From positions 207,411 to 271,410 of the forward strand of contig NZ_VTFS01000004.1 of NCBI RefSeq assembly GCF_009671245.1: a DNA stretch of 64,000 bases, written 5' to 3'. The DNA is from Marinicella rhabdoformis. GTDB taxonomy: Bacteria > Pseudomonadota > Gammaproteobacteria > Xanthomonadales > Marinicellaceae. Of the stretch, positions 27,694 to 36,346 are shown one piece after another (the first letter of the stretch is position 1; each line of letters begins with the position of its first letter). The position numbers and the translations under genes are program-made. The notes under the pieces are model-generated. The model had not been told where the DNA came from and did not search any database. It worked only from the letters and a program-made list of their open reading frames with translations.

Positions 27694-28191
27694 TTTTAAT
27701 TGATCGAAATACCATTGCGCTTCCTTCCAGTCTGGGTCTTGAACCATACGCCAATCAAATTGACGAGGATATCTGTGGTTTTCAGCGACATATTTTAGAT
27801 GCTGGTCCGCTATCTCAGGATCATATACTCGCCAAACCAACCGTCTAGTACCATTCCAAGTTTCTCTGATGAGGAAAAGAGCGTTTCCACCTGCCTTTAT
27901 ATCTTCCTCAAGCTTATCTCCAAACGGATCAACAATTTCCCTCTCCGCGATAGACGGCATTCCATTATCTATTAAGTCTTCAAAATCTATAATTACTGAT
28001 AAATGCCAAGAAAATATATTTTTGTGCTCAAATCCTTTTAGTCCCGAATTAAGCATACCGATACATGGGAGGTTTTCTTCCTTCCAGTCTAACAATGCAT
28101 AAGACTCGTCAGGAAGATCAATCCGGACTTCATTTTCTTTTAGAGATTTTTCTTTCTTCCGCCAAAACATTTTAAATCCATTGGTAAACAT
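27688..28191 (-). CDS. DUF695-like protein in a cassette-like unit
   Basis: 167 residues; segments WHLSVIIDFEDLIDNGMPS, REIVDPFGDKLEEDI and TWNGTRRLVWRVYDPEIADQHL, then DWRMVQDPDWKEAQ resemble the DUF695 family of unknown function. ATG 28191 is just inside the cassette boundary; an alternative ATG lies 7 codons later (28170). No transmembrane segment. The stop TAA lies in attC-like site B. Confidence 0.65.
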   Translation of the reverse strand: MFTNGFKMFWRKKEKSLKENEVRIDLPDESYALLDWKEENLPCIGMLNSGLKGFEHKNIFSWHLSVIIDFEDLIDNGMPSIAEREIVDPFGDKLEEDIKAGGNALFLIRETWNGTRRLVWRVYDPEIADQHLKYVAENHRYPRQFDWRMVQDPDWKEAQWYFDQLKT

Positions 28192-28216
28192 AACAACTTA
28201 TTAAACACACATTATA
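28191..28216 (-). repeat. Shared element upstream of cassette locus 1 (promoter/attachment-like)
   Basis: On the minus strand: TATAAT, then GTGTGTTTAATAA, then GTTGTTA at the cassette start. An almost identical block stands before the second cassette locus (34202-34229). TATAAT could be a -10 box; TTTACA lies 15 bases before it and may be the -35 box. The conserved block and the cassette boundary suggest a shared promoter or attachment sequence. Confidence 0.5.
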
Positions 28217-28275
28217 GGCTATTAACAAAGCTGTAAAACACTGGTTTTGCTGGTTATTTGGGGGGGGTTAGCCAT

Positions 28276-28605
28276 TTATTGCTTATGTTCAAACGCATTC
28301 TTTACTTTTATCGCTTCTTTTGAGCAATCATTCATTAAACACAGTGCCACAGCAATGCCCAGCTCGTTAGTTTCGCCCTCTAGCAATGTTTTTGCTTCAT
28401 CAAACTTATGTTGATTCAGAAGTCCAAGCACCCGCATTTTAGAGAAATATTCTTGCGCATGAATGCCATAAACCTCATCATAGTGCTTCAAGTTAGCCCT
28501 TCCCAACAACACGAAACCAAGAATGGCCAAGGCCAGTGTTGGCAAAAAAACCCATAAAGGTACACTGCGCTTCAATCTGGCATTGGAATTAGAATTCATA
28601 GTCAT
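28276..28605 (-). CDS. Small single-pass membrane protein, unknown function
   Basis: About 109 residues from ATG 28605 (or 107 from 28599). One membrane helix (about 18-36, PLWVFLPTLALAILGFVLLG), then a helical soluble domain with a Cys-containing motif CLMNDC near residue 93. It lies between the cassette locus and the bestrophin-like gene on the same strand. Not recognised. The 5' extension to 28641 has no ribosome-binding site. Confidence 0.5.
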   Translation of the reverse strand: MTMNSNSNARLKRSVPLWVFLPTLALAILGFVLLGRANLKHYDEVYGIHAQEYFSKMRVLGLLNQHKFDEAKTLLEGETNELGIAVALCLMNDCSKEAIKVKNAFEHKQ

Positions 28606-28666
28606 AAAAAAAGTATAGTTGGATTGGCGCTCAAGTTTCAATCAATTATCGACAATTAAAATCGCA

Positions 28667-29434
28667 TCAGTCATACAAGCGGCTGATAAATTGATCGACA
28701 TTGACCGTGATGTCATCTTCGCCAATACCATCAAAAGGATTCTCTAAATGGTTTTGAATGTTAGACAAACTCACCAACACCAAGGAAAACAACACCGGCA
28801 TCACATAGGTTAAATAAGGCGAGTAATCTTGCGACTCAAAAGCGAAATAAGGCCCATAAAGCACAGGCAATAAGGAAATGAAAACGGTGCTGAAGGTTCT
28901 TAAGGTCCTTGGCGTTCTGTATTGAAAAATGTGTTTGGCATCTTCAAAAGCCAGGAACATCTTGCTTAAATATTGGTTACAGCGTGAGACTTCGCCACTG
29001 GCCAAACCATTGCCACGCAGTTCCACCTTAATGAAACGTGACAAGCGGGAAAACGATTGATACACCGCCTCTTCGTTTTTTCTCACATCACAAACGCGAT
29101 TGACTAACAGATTCTGATAGGCCAAAAACAACCCCCTGATGGTGTCTTTGGCTTCTTTCAATGTGGCATCTGTAGGCTTTTCCAAACAATCTCTGGTAAC
29201 AAAATAGATGGCTTTGGCATGGGCTTTCAATGAACTGTATTTCATCAACGCAATTTCACGCCTTTTGTATGCGCCATTGATTGAAAACACTATCGGAAAA
29301 ATGATGGCTGTAGCGAACAAGGTCAGTGGATAATCTGCCATGATTGAGTATCTGATACAAAAGTAAGTCGACAGCACAGAAAGGGTGGCGATGATTAACG
29401 TTTTGAAATTGATGATGAGGAATATTTTTTTCAT
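28667..29434 (-). CDS. Bestrophin-like membrane protein
   Basis: 255 residues with two N-terminal helices (about 9-28 and 34-52) and two C-terminal ones (about 178-200 and 209-228), ending in IQNHLENPFDGIGEDDITVNVDQF, which resembles the IENPFGxDxDD signature after the last helix of bestrophins and related UPF0187/YneE channels. Such proteins are anion channels or regulators. Similarity is by eye only. Confidence 0.6.
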   Translation of the reverse strand: MKKIFLIINFKTLIIATLSVLSTYFCIRYSIMADYPLTLFATAIIFPIVFSINGAYKRREIALMKYSSLKAHAKAIYFVTRDCLEKPTDATLKEAKDTIRGLFLAYQNLLVNRVCDVRKNEEAVYQSFSRLSRFIKVELRGNGLASGEVSRCNQYLSKMFLAFEDAKHIFQYRTPRTLRTFSTVFISLLPVLYGPYFAFESQDYSPYLTYVMPVLFSLVLVSLSNIQNHLENPFDGIGEDDITVNVDQFISRLYD

Positions 29435-29544
29435 GAAACGATGTCAAATGTAAAACGGCTGGCATTATAAGCCAAATTTAAAAAGGAATTAAGCGAATAT
29501 GCTGTCTCTGCATTGAGGTGTTAATGACTGAAAGGACTTAAACT

Positions 29545-30192
29545 TTAAAAAATTTCATCCAGTGCAAACACCTGCTTAACACCCGCACCACTTTTGGGGG
29601 TTAATGCGACAGCCACCATTTTCTTCGCCACTTCATCACCAGTTATGGGCCGGTACTTTTTAAGAAATGGCAATTTGCACAACGCGGGCATGACCCAGCT
29701 GCCGATGGTTTCACCCAATCGAAACCCTTCACGCTCTCCCAACAACAATGAAGGTTGCATGATGCTGATGCGCTCAAAAGCCAACAAAGACACGGCATCT
29801 TCGAGTTCACCTTTCATCTTTAAATACGAGCTTCTGCTGTTGGCATCAGCTCCTGCCGATGAAACCAACACATAATGTTTCATACCGTTATCTGCTGCAA
29901 ACTTGGCGATTTCATACTGGTAATCATAATCAACCACCCTTTGCGCCGCTATAGAACCTGCTTGTTTGGCGGTCGTTCCAAGGCATGAAAACAGCACATC
30001 GCCTTGAAAACTGGCTTTGTGGTTTTCCAAAGCGTTAAAATCCACCACATCATTTATCACTTTTGAAGACTGATAAGTCACAGGCCGGCGGGTAACAGCT
30101 ATGACTTTTTTAAAACCAGCTTCATTAACCAAACGACCGACCAGCCTACCGCCAACCAAACCCGTTGCACCAATCACTACAGCTGTTTTCAT
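29545..30192 (-). CDS. NAD(P)-binding Rossmann-fold oxidoreductase, HTATIP2-like
   Basis: 215 residues with the N-terminal VVIGATGLVGGRLVGRL nucleotide motif, LFSCLGTTAKQAGS and YVLVSSAGADANSRSSYLKMKGELEDA, which match the NAD(P)H-binding atypical SDR group that includes HTATIP2/TIP30 and YwnB. The YxxxK here is YLKMKGE. It lies 31 bases downstream of the MarR gene and is probably under its control. Confidence 0.78.
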   Translation of the reverse strand: MKTAVVIGATGLVGGRLVGRLVNEAGFKKVIAVTRRPVTYQSSKVINDVVDFNALENHKASFQGDVLFSCLGTTAKQAGSIAAQRVVDYDYQYEIAKFAADNGMKHYVLVSSAGADANSRSSYLKMKGELEDAVSLLAFERISIMQPSLLLGEREGFRLGETIGSWVMPALCKLPFLKKYRPITGDEVAKKMVAVALTPKSGAGVKQVFALDEIF

Positions 30193-30223
30193 GTGTTTTC
30201 TCTATTCAATATATCCTTTATTT

Positions 30224-30646
30224 TTAGCATTTTATTTTATTCAATAAGCCCAGCAGTTGAATGACTTCTGATTCATCCAATAAAGCAAAAGCGGAAGCAC
30301 AACTGTGCCCAAAGGTCACTAAGGCATCGCGATACAAAACTTCACCCGTGGTTGTAAGCGCGACCATACTTTGACGCGCATCCCTGCTGTTTTCAGTTTT
30401 TTTCACCACATTATTTTTCATCATAGGTGTTAACAAACGAGTCACCCCAGATGCTGTAAGTCCAATCGAATCAGCCAAAGCAATGCGACTCAAAGCTCCG
30501 CCATTTGATTCATTTAACTGATTCATGATGGTGAACTCAGTTAAGCTGATACCATGCGGTGTCAAACTTGAATCCACTTTTTTATTTAACATGGTGTTGA
30601 TATATCCTTGTTCTAACATCAGTGTAGTGTGTTTATTTAAATCCAT
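30224..30646 (-). CDS. MarR-family transcriptional regulator
   Basis: 140 residues, winged-helix fold. LTEFTIMNQLNESNGGALSRIALADSIGLTASGVTRLLTPMMKNNVVKK contains the recognition helix, followed by the wing DARQSMVALTTTGEVLY. AAAGGAT precedes ATG 30646. It likely represses itself and the adjacent Rossmann oxidoreductase; an inverted repeat TTGA-N4-TCAA stands upstream. Confidence 0.9.
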   Translation of the reverse strand: MDLNKHTTLMLEQGYINTMLNKKVDSSLTPHGISLTEFTIMNQLNESNGGALSRIALADSIGLTASGVTRLLTPMMKNNVVKKTENSRDARQSMVALTTTGEVLYRDALVTFGHSCASAFALLDESEVIQLLGLLNKIKC

Positions 30647-30666
30647 TTCTTATCCTTTACTAATAA

Positions 30667-30678
30667 TTGAGTAGTCAA
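30667..30678. promoter_or_regulatory. Candidate MarR operator TTGA-N4-TCAA
   Basis: TTGAGTAGTCAA, symmetric, 21 bases upstream of the MarR ATG. On the minus strand a possible -35 TTGAAA (about 30690) lies just before it, so binding would block the promoter. Inference by position and symmetry. Confidence 0.4.
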
Positions 30679-30881
30679 GTATATTTCAAGCATAAACCAA
30701 TGTCAATAAAACCAACAATGTTGTTAAGCCATGCGTCAGCTTGGTTAGAAGTTAATACAAAAACAAACACCTAAAAGCACCGACTAAATGCCAATAATCT
30801 GTTAACCTGTACTGATGAAAACAGAAACCTTCCTCTACAAACCATGAACAATAAAAAACCCTCATTGAGGCAAAGCAACTG

Positions 30882-31907
30882 ATGCTGTGGCTTGATGCTT
30901 TTTTCAGATTTTCGGCCATTGGGCTGTTGATGTTGTCGATGCCTGTGATGCTGACGTCTAGAAAATTATCTAAACCAATGGTTTATCTGTTGGTTTCACA
31001 GTTCTTTTTGTTGGTACATTTATTGGGGTTTACTCCCTTGGCATTTCATTTGCCCGATGAACTGAAGTTAATCCTGCGTTTGCTTGATGTCGGCTTGTTG
31101 GTGTCGGTTTGGTTGTTTGTGCTATCGATGTTCCAGCGGCATTTTAAACTTCAGGTTTTGCATGTGGTTGCATGCGCATTTGTTGCGGCCATTATGCTGG
31201 CCGAACGATTGGTGCAGTATGGCTATATGTCGTCATTACCCACATGGTGGGCTTATTTGGTCAACATATCGGCGCTTTTCATCACGATTCATATGGTCTT
31301 TGTTACCATCACGGGTCACACAGATGATTTGGTTGAAGCCAGACGCAGAACCCGCATCAAAATGATGCTTTTGGTGGCGCTGTCAGTCACCATCATGGTT
31401 GTGCTCGGCTCGGTTTTGTTGCCCGAATTTCAACCAACAATCAATGCCATCAGTATTTGGCCTTTGGTATTCATCATGAGTTATTGGGTGTTCAGGGTGG
31501 ATGATGCGGTGTTTGCCTTTGATGCCGTGGTAAACAAACAATCCCAATCGCTTTCGGTTAAGGAAACCAAACTACAAACCGATTTAATGCAGCTGATTGA
31601 TTCCGAAAAAATCTATTTACAAGCCAACATAACGATTAACTCTTTGGCTAAAAAATTGGGCGTCAGTGCGCACGTATTAAGACAACACATCAACCAACAT
31701 CTGGGCTTTGAAAATTTTTCTGCCTTCATCAACCAATACCGCATTGAAGACATCAAATTGGCATTAGAAAATCCAGAAAACAATCACATTCCAGTTCTGA
31801 CATTGGCCTTGAATTATGGCTTCAACTCCTTACCGCCATTTAACCGCGCTTTTAAGAAAATAACAGGCCAAACCCCCAGTGCCTATAGGAAAAACACCTT
31901 AACTTGA
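30882..31907 (+). CDS. AraC-family regulator with N-terminal membrane sensor
   Basis: 341 residues. Six or seven hydrophobic helices fill about residues 1-210, then an AraC-type DNA-binding domain (about 240-338) with INSLAKKLGVSAHVLRQHIN and ALNYGFNSLPPFNRAFKKITGQTPSAYRK, the typical second helix-turn-helix. Membrane-anchored AraC proteins like this occur next to metabolic genes in marine gammaproteobacteria. It lies upstream of and co-directional with the amidohydrolase gene, a plausible target. Confidence 0.85.
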   Translation: MLWLDAFFRFSAIGLLMLSMPVMLTSRKLSKPMVYLLVSQFFLLVHLLGFTPLAFHLPDELKLILRLLDVGLLVSVWLFVLSMFQRHFKLQVLHVVACAFVAAIMLAERLVQYGYMSSLPTWWAYLVNISALFITIHMVFVTITGHTDDLVEARRRTRIKMMLLVALSVTIMVVLGSVLLPEFQPTINAISIWPLVFIMSYWVFRVDDAVFAFDAVVNKQSQSLSVKETKLQTDLMQLIDSEKIYLQANITINSLAKKLGVSAHVLRQHINQHLGFENFSAFINQYRIEDIKLALENPENNHIPVLTLALNYGFNSLPPFNRAFKKITGQTPSAYRKNTLT

Positions 31908-31993
31908 GTAATCGATCAGGTTTTTTAACTAATCGACCAGACCGAATTGATTAAAATTCATAAGCTGGAAGCCTTTCAAATCAAGGCAACAAC

Positions 31994-33535
31994 ATGCGCT
32001 TCAACACCATCAAAAAAATATCCAAATGGACCGTCCTGACCCTATTATTCACAACAGCCATGACAGTCTTTTATGGTTACACAGAAGTTAACCGTTTGTG
32101 GGGTGCATACACCACAAAAGTAAACCCATCAGATTATGAAACCGCACAAACTGATGTGGTCATAACTCATGTGAACCTGCTGTCAGAAGATGCCACAAAT
32201 ATGATTCCTAATCAATCAGTGGTAATTCACCAAGGCAGCATAACAGCCGTCGGCAGCGATATCTCGATACCAACCGGTTACCAAGTGATAGATGGCACAG
32301 GACAATACCTGATTCCCGGCTTGATCGATTCACATGTGCACCTGTGGCAAAGCCCCAATGATTTGCTGCTGTATTTAGCCAACGGCATCACCCACATCAA
32401 AGAGATGAACGGCAGTGAAGAACATTTACAATGGAAACAAGAAATAGAACAAGGCCGACCTGGGCCTGATATGTTTGTCGCCTCACGCCGCCACAACAGC
32501 AACGACTTCATCAAGGGATGGTTTGACAGATTGACTGCAAAAATCAATCCAGTCAACGATATGGCAGACATTGAAGATGATTTACTGGCGCTCAAAGCAC
32601 AAGGCTTTGATGCCATTAAAGTGTATACCTTCTTAAAGAAAAAACACTTCATGGCATTCAATGAAACAGCAAAAAAACACGACATCAAATTACTTGGACA
32701 CACGCCGATTTCAATGACCTTAGATGAAGTTTGGGGCACTGAACTGCGCGAACTGGGACATGTGGAAGAAATCGTTAAAGCCTTGATTCGTGAATTTGCT
32801 GGCTATGATTACAGCAATGCCAATGAGTTTTTGGCCCATGTAGCATCTCGAAAAAAAGACATCATATCTAATTTATTGAAACACGACATCACCGTCCAAA
32901 CCACACTAACCATCATGGAAGGACTGGCACCCATCCGTGCAGATGTTGATCAAGTGTTACAGCAAGTTGAACTTGAATATGTGAATCCCGGCATCACCGA
33001 ATCAACCCACCCATCCATCCCAGTATTGGGCTGGTTACCCAAAGTGAACATCTACCGCCTGCCAGATGACATTGTTGATGACATGTCAGAAGAACAGAAA
33101 GCCGATGACCAAATTTACTGGAAAACCTATGCCGAAGCCAACCGCATGCTGATCCGTGCATTTGCTCAAAATAACGTCAAACTACTCGCCGCCACTGACG
33201 CCAATGTTCCAGCCAGGGTGCCCGGTTTTTCTTTGCACGAAGAATTAGTGGCGCTGAACAAAGCAGGCCTGTCAAATGCAGCAGTATTAAAGACCGCCAC
33301 AACCAATCCTGCCCAAGCCATGGGCATCAAAACGGGAAAAATTAAAGCGGGCTACCAAGCTGACATGTTGTTACTCAATGACAACCCCTTACAAGACATC
33401 AAACACACCCAAAACATAAAAACCGTCATCAACAATGGGCGGATTTATGACCGTGACACTTTGAACAGAATCTTAACCGCAGTAAAAGCCGCCAATGACG
33501 AAAGCAGAACCGAAGACATCAGCCATTATCATTGA
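31994..33535 (+). CDS. Amidohydrolase-superfamily metal-dependent hydrolase (imidazolonepropionase-like)
   Basis: 513 residues with an N-terminal membrane segment (about 10-30), a composite beta-barrel (VIHQGSITAVGSDI), the metal motif GLIDSHVHLW near residue 112, later GHTPIS, LGHVEEI and ATDANVPA (near 400), and the closing TTNPAQAMGIKTGKIKAGYQADMLLL typical of the family. Probably a membrane-tethered peptidase or dipeptidase-like or cyclic amide hydrolase. Substrate unknown. Confidence 0.87.
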   Translation: MRFNTIKKISKWTVLTLLFTTAMTVFYGYTEVNRLWGAYTTKVNPSDYETAQTDVVITHVNLLSEDATNMIPNQSVVIHQGSITAVGSDISIPTGYQVIDGTGQYLIPGLIDSHVHLWQSPNDLLLYLANGITHIKEMNGSEEHLQWKQEIEQGRPGPDMFVASRRHNSNDFIKGWFDRLTAKINPVNDMADIEDDLLALKAQGFDAIKVYTFLKKKHFMAFNETAKKHDIKLLGHTPISMTLDEVWGTELRELGHVEEIVKALIREFAGYDYSNANEFLAHVASRKKDIISNLLKHDITVQTTLTIMEGLAPIRADVDQVLQQVELEYVNPGITESTHPSIPVLGWLPKVNIYRLPDDIVDDMSEEQKADDQIYWKTYAEANRMLIRAFAQNNVKLLAATDANVPARVPGFSLHEELVALNKAGLSNAAVLKTATTNPAQAMGIKTGKIKAGYQADMLLLNDNPLQDIKHTQNIKTVINNGRIYDRDTLNRILTAVKAANDESRTEDISHYH

Positions 33536-33584
33536 GTGGGCTGTAAGGGATAGTTGGCTAAAGTTGAATCGACTCTTTGGGTTA

Positions 33585-33715
33585 GTTCAACGCCGCAATT
33601 AGCGACAAATTTGGAGTGGCCGTTTTGTGCTAGCGTAGCGTTAAAGCACAAAGAGGTCACGGAAGATTTGTCCAGCACTAGCAACGCTAGTGCGCGCTAC
33701 TTTGCCTTGTTAGGT
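33585..33715 (-). other. attC-like integron recombination site C
   Basis: Minus strand: opens with ACCTAAC (33715-33709), an exact RYYYAAC that contains the GNAT stop codon, and closes with GCGGC plus GTTGAAC (33591-33585), an exact GTTRRRY. Internal pairing includes GACAAAT/ATTTGTC, a TTTTGTGC...GCACAAA core and an additional perfect 8-bp hairpin (33675-33693). Length about 131. Confidence 0.8.
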
Positions 33716-34183
33716 ATTAAGCTGTAGCCCTTTTCTAAAGAACTTACTAAATACATCGAGCTCATAATTACCAAACGGACCGCATTCTTCAAACCCATGT
33801 TTTTTATACAGCGCTACAGCCGGAGCAAAGGCCTCGTTACTTCCCGTTTCTAAACCAATTGTTGAGTATGCGCGCATTTTTGCTTCTTTAAGAACTAGCT
33901 GTAGAAGACTCTCCGCGACACCTTTTCTTAGAAAGAGACGACTCGTCTTCATTGACTTAATTTCACCAAAATTATCATCTATCTCTTTTAGGGCAATACA
34001 ACCTGCTATTTCTCCGTTAACACGTGCGGACCAGAAGGTTATTGATCTATCATTGAGCGTTTCAGGATCTAATGCATGAATACTCTCTGATGGTGAATAT
34101 TTGAGCATCTCTTTCAGGTGCTCATTGAGTAATACCAAAACTGCACCATCTTCTAGATCATCCTGAATAATCTCAATTTTCAC
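33710..34183 (-). CDS. GNAT-family N-acetyltransferase in an integron cassette
   Basis: 157 residues. The acetyl-CoA motif (RLFLRKGVAESLLQLVLKEA, near residues 97-116; R/Q-x-x-G-x-A) and YKKHGFEECGPF near 135 are diagnostic for GNAT. The GTG at 34183 is preceded by AAGGA at a spacing of 8 bases; a longer frame starting at 34237 would begin outside the cassette boundary (GTTAGGC at 34199-34205) and is rejected. Stop TAA lies inside attC-like site C. GNATs are a very common cassette cargo. Confidence 0.85.
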   Translation of the reverse strand: MKIEIIQDDLEDGAVLVLLNEHLKEMLKYSPSESIHALDPETLNDRSITFWSARVNGEIAGCIALKEIDDNFGEIKSMKTSRLFLRKGVAESLLQLVLKEAKMRAYSTIGLETGSNEAFAPAVALYKKHGFEECGPFGNYELDVFSKFFRKGLQLNT

Positions 34184-34201
34184 TAGAACATTCCTTCTGC
34201 C

Positions 34202-34229
34202 TAACAATTTATTAAACACACATATTATA
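34202..34229 (-). repeat. Shared element upstream of cassette locus 2
   Basis: On the minus strand it is TATAATATGTGTGTTTAATAA followed by ATTGTTA, and differs from the locus 1 element (28191-28216) only by one substitution and an AT insertion. It leads directly into GTTAGGC, an exact GTTRRRY crossover box (34199-34205). Confidence 0.55.
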
Positions 34230-34460
34230 CTTTTCACAAAGGAAAAATGCCTTGATTTTGCTTATTTATTGGGCTTAGATTCACAAATCAATCAACTTAA
34301 TTGGCCTTAATGGTGTTAGATACACTCTTATACGCTGGTATCTTAAATATTCATGATAATAAAGCATAAATATGGAGTTTCTCGACAAGTCAGGGTGAAG
34401 ATCAAATTCCTACATTACAGTGATCATACAGTTTACTTTAAAACCACCTGACTGTCTTTC

Positions 34461-35420
34461 TCAACGCTTCACAATCACCCCCCTCACCAACTTCGACAAA
34501 GTCACTTGTTGGTCTTGTTCGAAGATGTAGTTTTGGGAATTCAGGCGCCAGGTGGTGACGGCTTTGAAGCCGTAGGTTTGCATACCGGCGTGAGCTTGTT
34601 GGGCTGTTTGGTAGCCGGGTTCTTTGCCTGTTGGGTTGGGTATTGCGGTCATGGCTTCGAATTTTGCGCCGTAGGCGAAAGCATCGGGTTTGACGCCAAT
34701 ATCAATGAACTGGCTAGGCAGGCTGTTACTGAAATACATTTGGAAAGCGATGATGTCAAAATGTTCATTGACGGTTTCTACATCTAAGTTGTTGGTTGTG
34801 GCTGGGCCCATGGTGAGTAACAAGTTATTCGCTTTGAAGGCTTTGCCGATTGCTGAAAAAGCCGATTTGAATTGTGCTGGCGTGGTGTCGTCACTGATGC
34901 CAGGGTTTCCCCACTCCCAGTCAATATCGAAGCCATCTAAATTGTAATGCTTGAGGTAGGCGACCACATTCGCAGCAAAAGCATCGGCTGATGCGACATC
35001 TGGGTTAGTGGGATCTGGGAATATTTGTGATATCAAGTTTGCTTTGCCATAAAGTAAGGTCAGGCAGATTTTGATGTTTGGATTGGCTTGCTTGGCATCT
35101 CTGACGATCCATTCCATGTAGTCCTGATTCGTCGGGATGCTGCCATCTGGGTTGGCAGGGTGTGTGACATGGTCTAAAAACAGGGTGTGGCTGCTGCCAT
35201 CACCTGTTGGGAACGTTTCATTGCTGGTTGGCACGATGTCTACGAAGCACAAGTTGATGATGTCATTGGTCTGATAGACTTTTTCAGTGATAAGTCGCTG
35301 AAATGCACTGTTTGGACTGTTGTAATTTGTTCCTGATGGATCGTCTTCATTGAGCAAGATCCATGCGTTACACATGGCTGGTAATTTTGAAGCGAATGGT
35401 GGATTAGATGACTGAGTCAT
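34461..35420 (-). CDS. Glycoside hydrolase family 18 (chitinase-like) protein
   Basis: 319 residues in a TIM barrel. The GH18 catalytic motif is YNLDGFDIDWEWGN (DxxDxDxE with the acid Glu), preceded by the beta3 motif ICLTLLYGKAN and followed by MGPATT, IIAFQMYF and the AVTTWRLNSQNY end. The start is ATG 35420 after CAGGAGAATC. No signal peptide is visible, so it is either cytoplasmic or secreted by an unusual route. Close relatives include chitinases and endo-beta-N-acetylglucosaminidases. Substrate not determined. Confidence 0.88.
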   Translation of the reverse strand: MTQSSNPPFASKLPAMCNAWILLNEDDPSGTNYNSPNSAFQRLITEKVYQTNDIINLCFVDIVPTSNETFPTGDGSSHTLFLDHVTHPANPDGSIPTNQDYMEWIVRDAKQANPNIKICLTLLYGKANLISQIFPDPTNPDVASADAFAANVVAYLKHYNLDGFDIDWEWGNPGISDDTTPAQFKSAFSAIGKAFKANNLLLTMGPATTNNLDVETVNEHFDIIAFQMYFSNSLPSQFIDIGVKPDAFAYGAKFEAMTAIPNPTGKEPGYQTAQQAHAGMQTYGFKAVTTWRLNSQNYIFEQDQQVTLSKLVRGVIVKR

Positions 35421-35692
35421 GCTGATTCTCCTGTTATGTTGGCGTGTGTGAGTCATTGATTAACCTCTACAAAGCGATGTTAATACAATGGTTTCTGTAT
35501 TTTTTGAGCTTAAAATACTGAGGCAGGTTTACGTTGAACACATCTCATTGCATTTATAAAACACAATTGTCTCGCTATAAACCCAGCCTACATAATAGGG
35601 TGTTATCGAAATGAACTTCATCTCACTTTATCTGGAGGTATATTCTTTCAAACAGGAATATGAACCCAAACTGTATCTATTAAATTGATTTT

Positions 35693-36160
35693 TTAAGTTT
35701 TGTGAAATGATCGTTTCATGACAGTTTTAGGAATGCCGTGGTCTGGCAGGTACTGTTTGTATTCCGTGAAGCCGTGTTTTTCATACAGCTTGATGGCGGG
35801 TTTATTGACCACAGCGGTTTCAACAATGTATTCATCGACCTCATGCAAACTGAATACGTATTGAATTAACTGGCCTGCTATGCCTTTTCTGAAGTGTTTT
35901 GGGTCAACGGTTAGGCTGCAAATTTTCAATTGAGAATAATCACCGACGGTGTGGTTGACTTCAATCACTGCGGCCAAGTCTTCACCTTCGAAGAAACCAT
36001 AAAAATCTGTAGTCGAATTCTGGATAGCTTCTGCACTGCGGCTCAAGGGTGGAAAATCATCCACGCCAATCAAACTCGCTTCGATTTGATATGAATCTTG
36101 AAACACTTGAAATATGTTTTGTGCAATCGATTCATCTTGATGACTTAGTATAATTACCAT
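35693..36160 (-). CDS. GNAT-family N-acetyltransferase
   Basis: 155 residues from ATG 36160, with GAGG nine bases upstream (longer starts up to 36256 are unsupported). The central CSLTVDPKHFRKGIAGQLIQYV carries the acetyl-CoA loop RKGIAG, and AIKLYEKHGFTEYKQYLPDHG is the common terminal motif. Not flanked by an attC-like site. Downstream of the 36347 gene on the same strand but separated by a hairpin. Confidence 0.85.
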   Translation of the reverse strand: MVIILSHQDESIAQNIFQVFQDSYQIEASLIGVDDFPPLSRSAEAIQNSTTDFYGFFEGEDLAAVIEVNHTVGDYSQLKICSLTVDPKHFRKGIAGQLIQYVFSLHEVDEYIVETAVVNKPAIKLYEKHGFTEYKQYLPDHGIPKTVMKRSFHKT

Positions 36161-36300
36161 ACTTTTTGACCTCAAGTCAGAATTTAAAACTCGTATTGAA
36201 TAGGCATCACAAGAACCCTTTTCTAAGGGTGCTACCAAAATATCAGATAATGGCAATGTTATTAAATAATATAATGCTTACAATAACACAAACATTTTAA

Positions 36301-36333
36301 TAAGCCAGCTCGAATGAACCCTGAACTGGCTTA
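36301..36333 (-). terminator. Hairpin after the secreted beta-propeller gene
   Basis: TAAGCCAG at 36301-36308 pairs perfectly with CTGGCTTA at 36326-36333; on the minus strand TTAAAA follows. It lies 14 bases past the stop at 36347. Possible intrinsic terminator. Confidence 0.5.
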
Positions 36334-36346
36334 ATACTAAAGCTGT

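Noticed and set aside
28260..28267. G8 homopolymer, possible phase-variation tract
   Set aside because: It lies outside any coding frame and away from a recognisable promoter.
28254..28280. GGCTAAC next to a run of eight G after the gene ending at 28276 (minus strand), resembling an attC box
   Set aside because: No complementary second box or core hairpin was found, and the stop codon does not overlap the box. Treated as chance.
34184..34237. Longer GNAT reading frame starting at 34237
   Set aside because: It would start outside the cassette boundary and across the shared upstream element; GTG 34183 has a proper ribosome-binding site.
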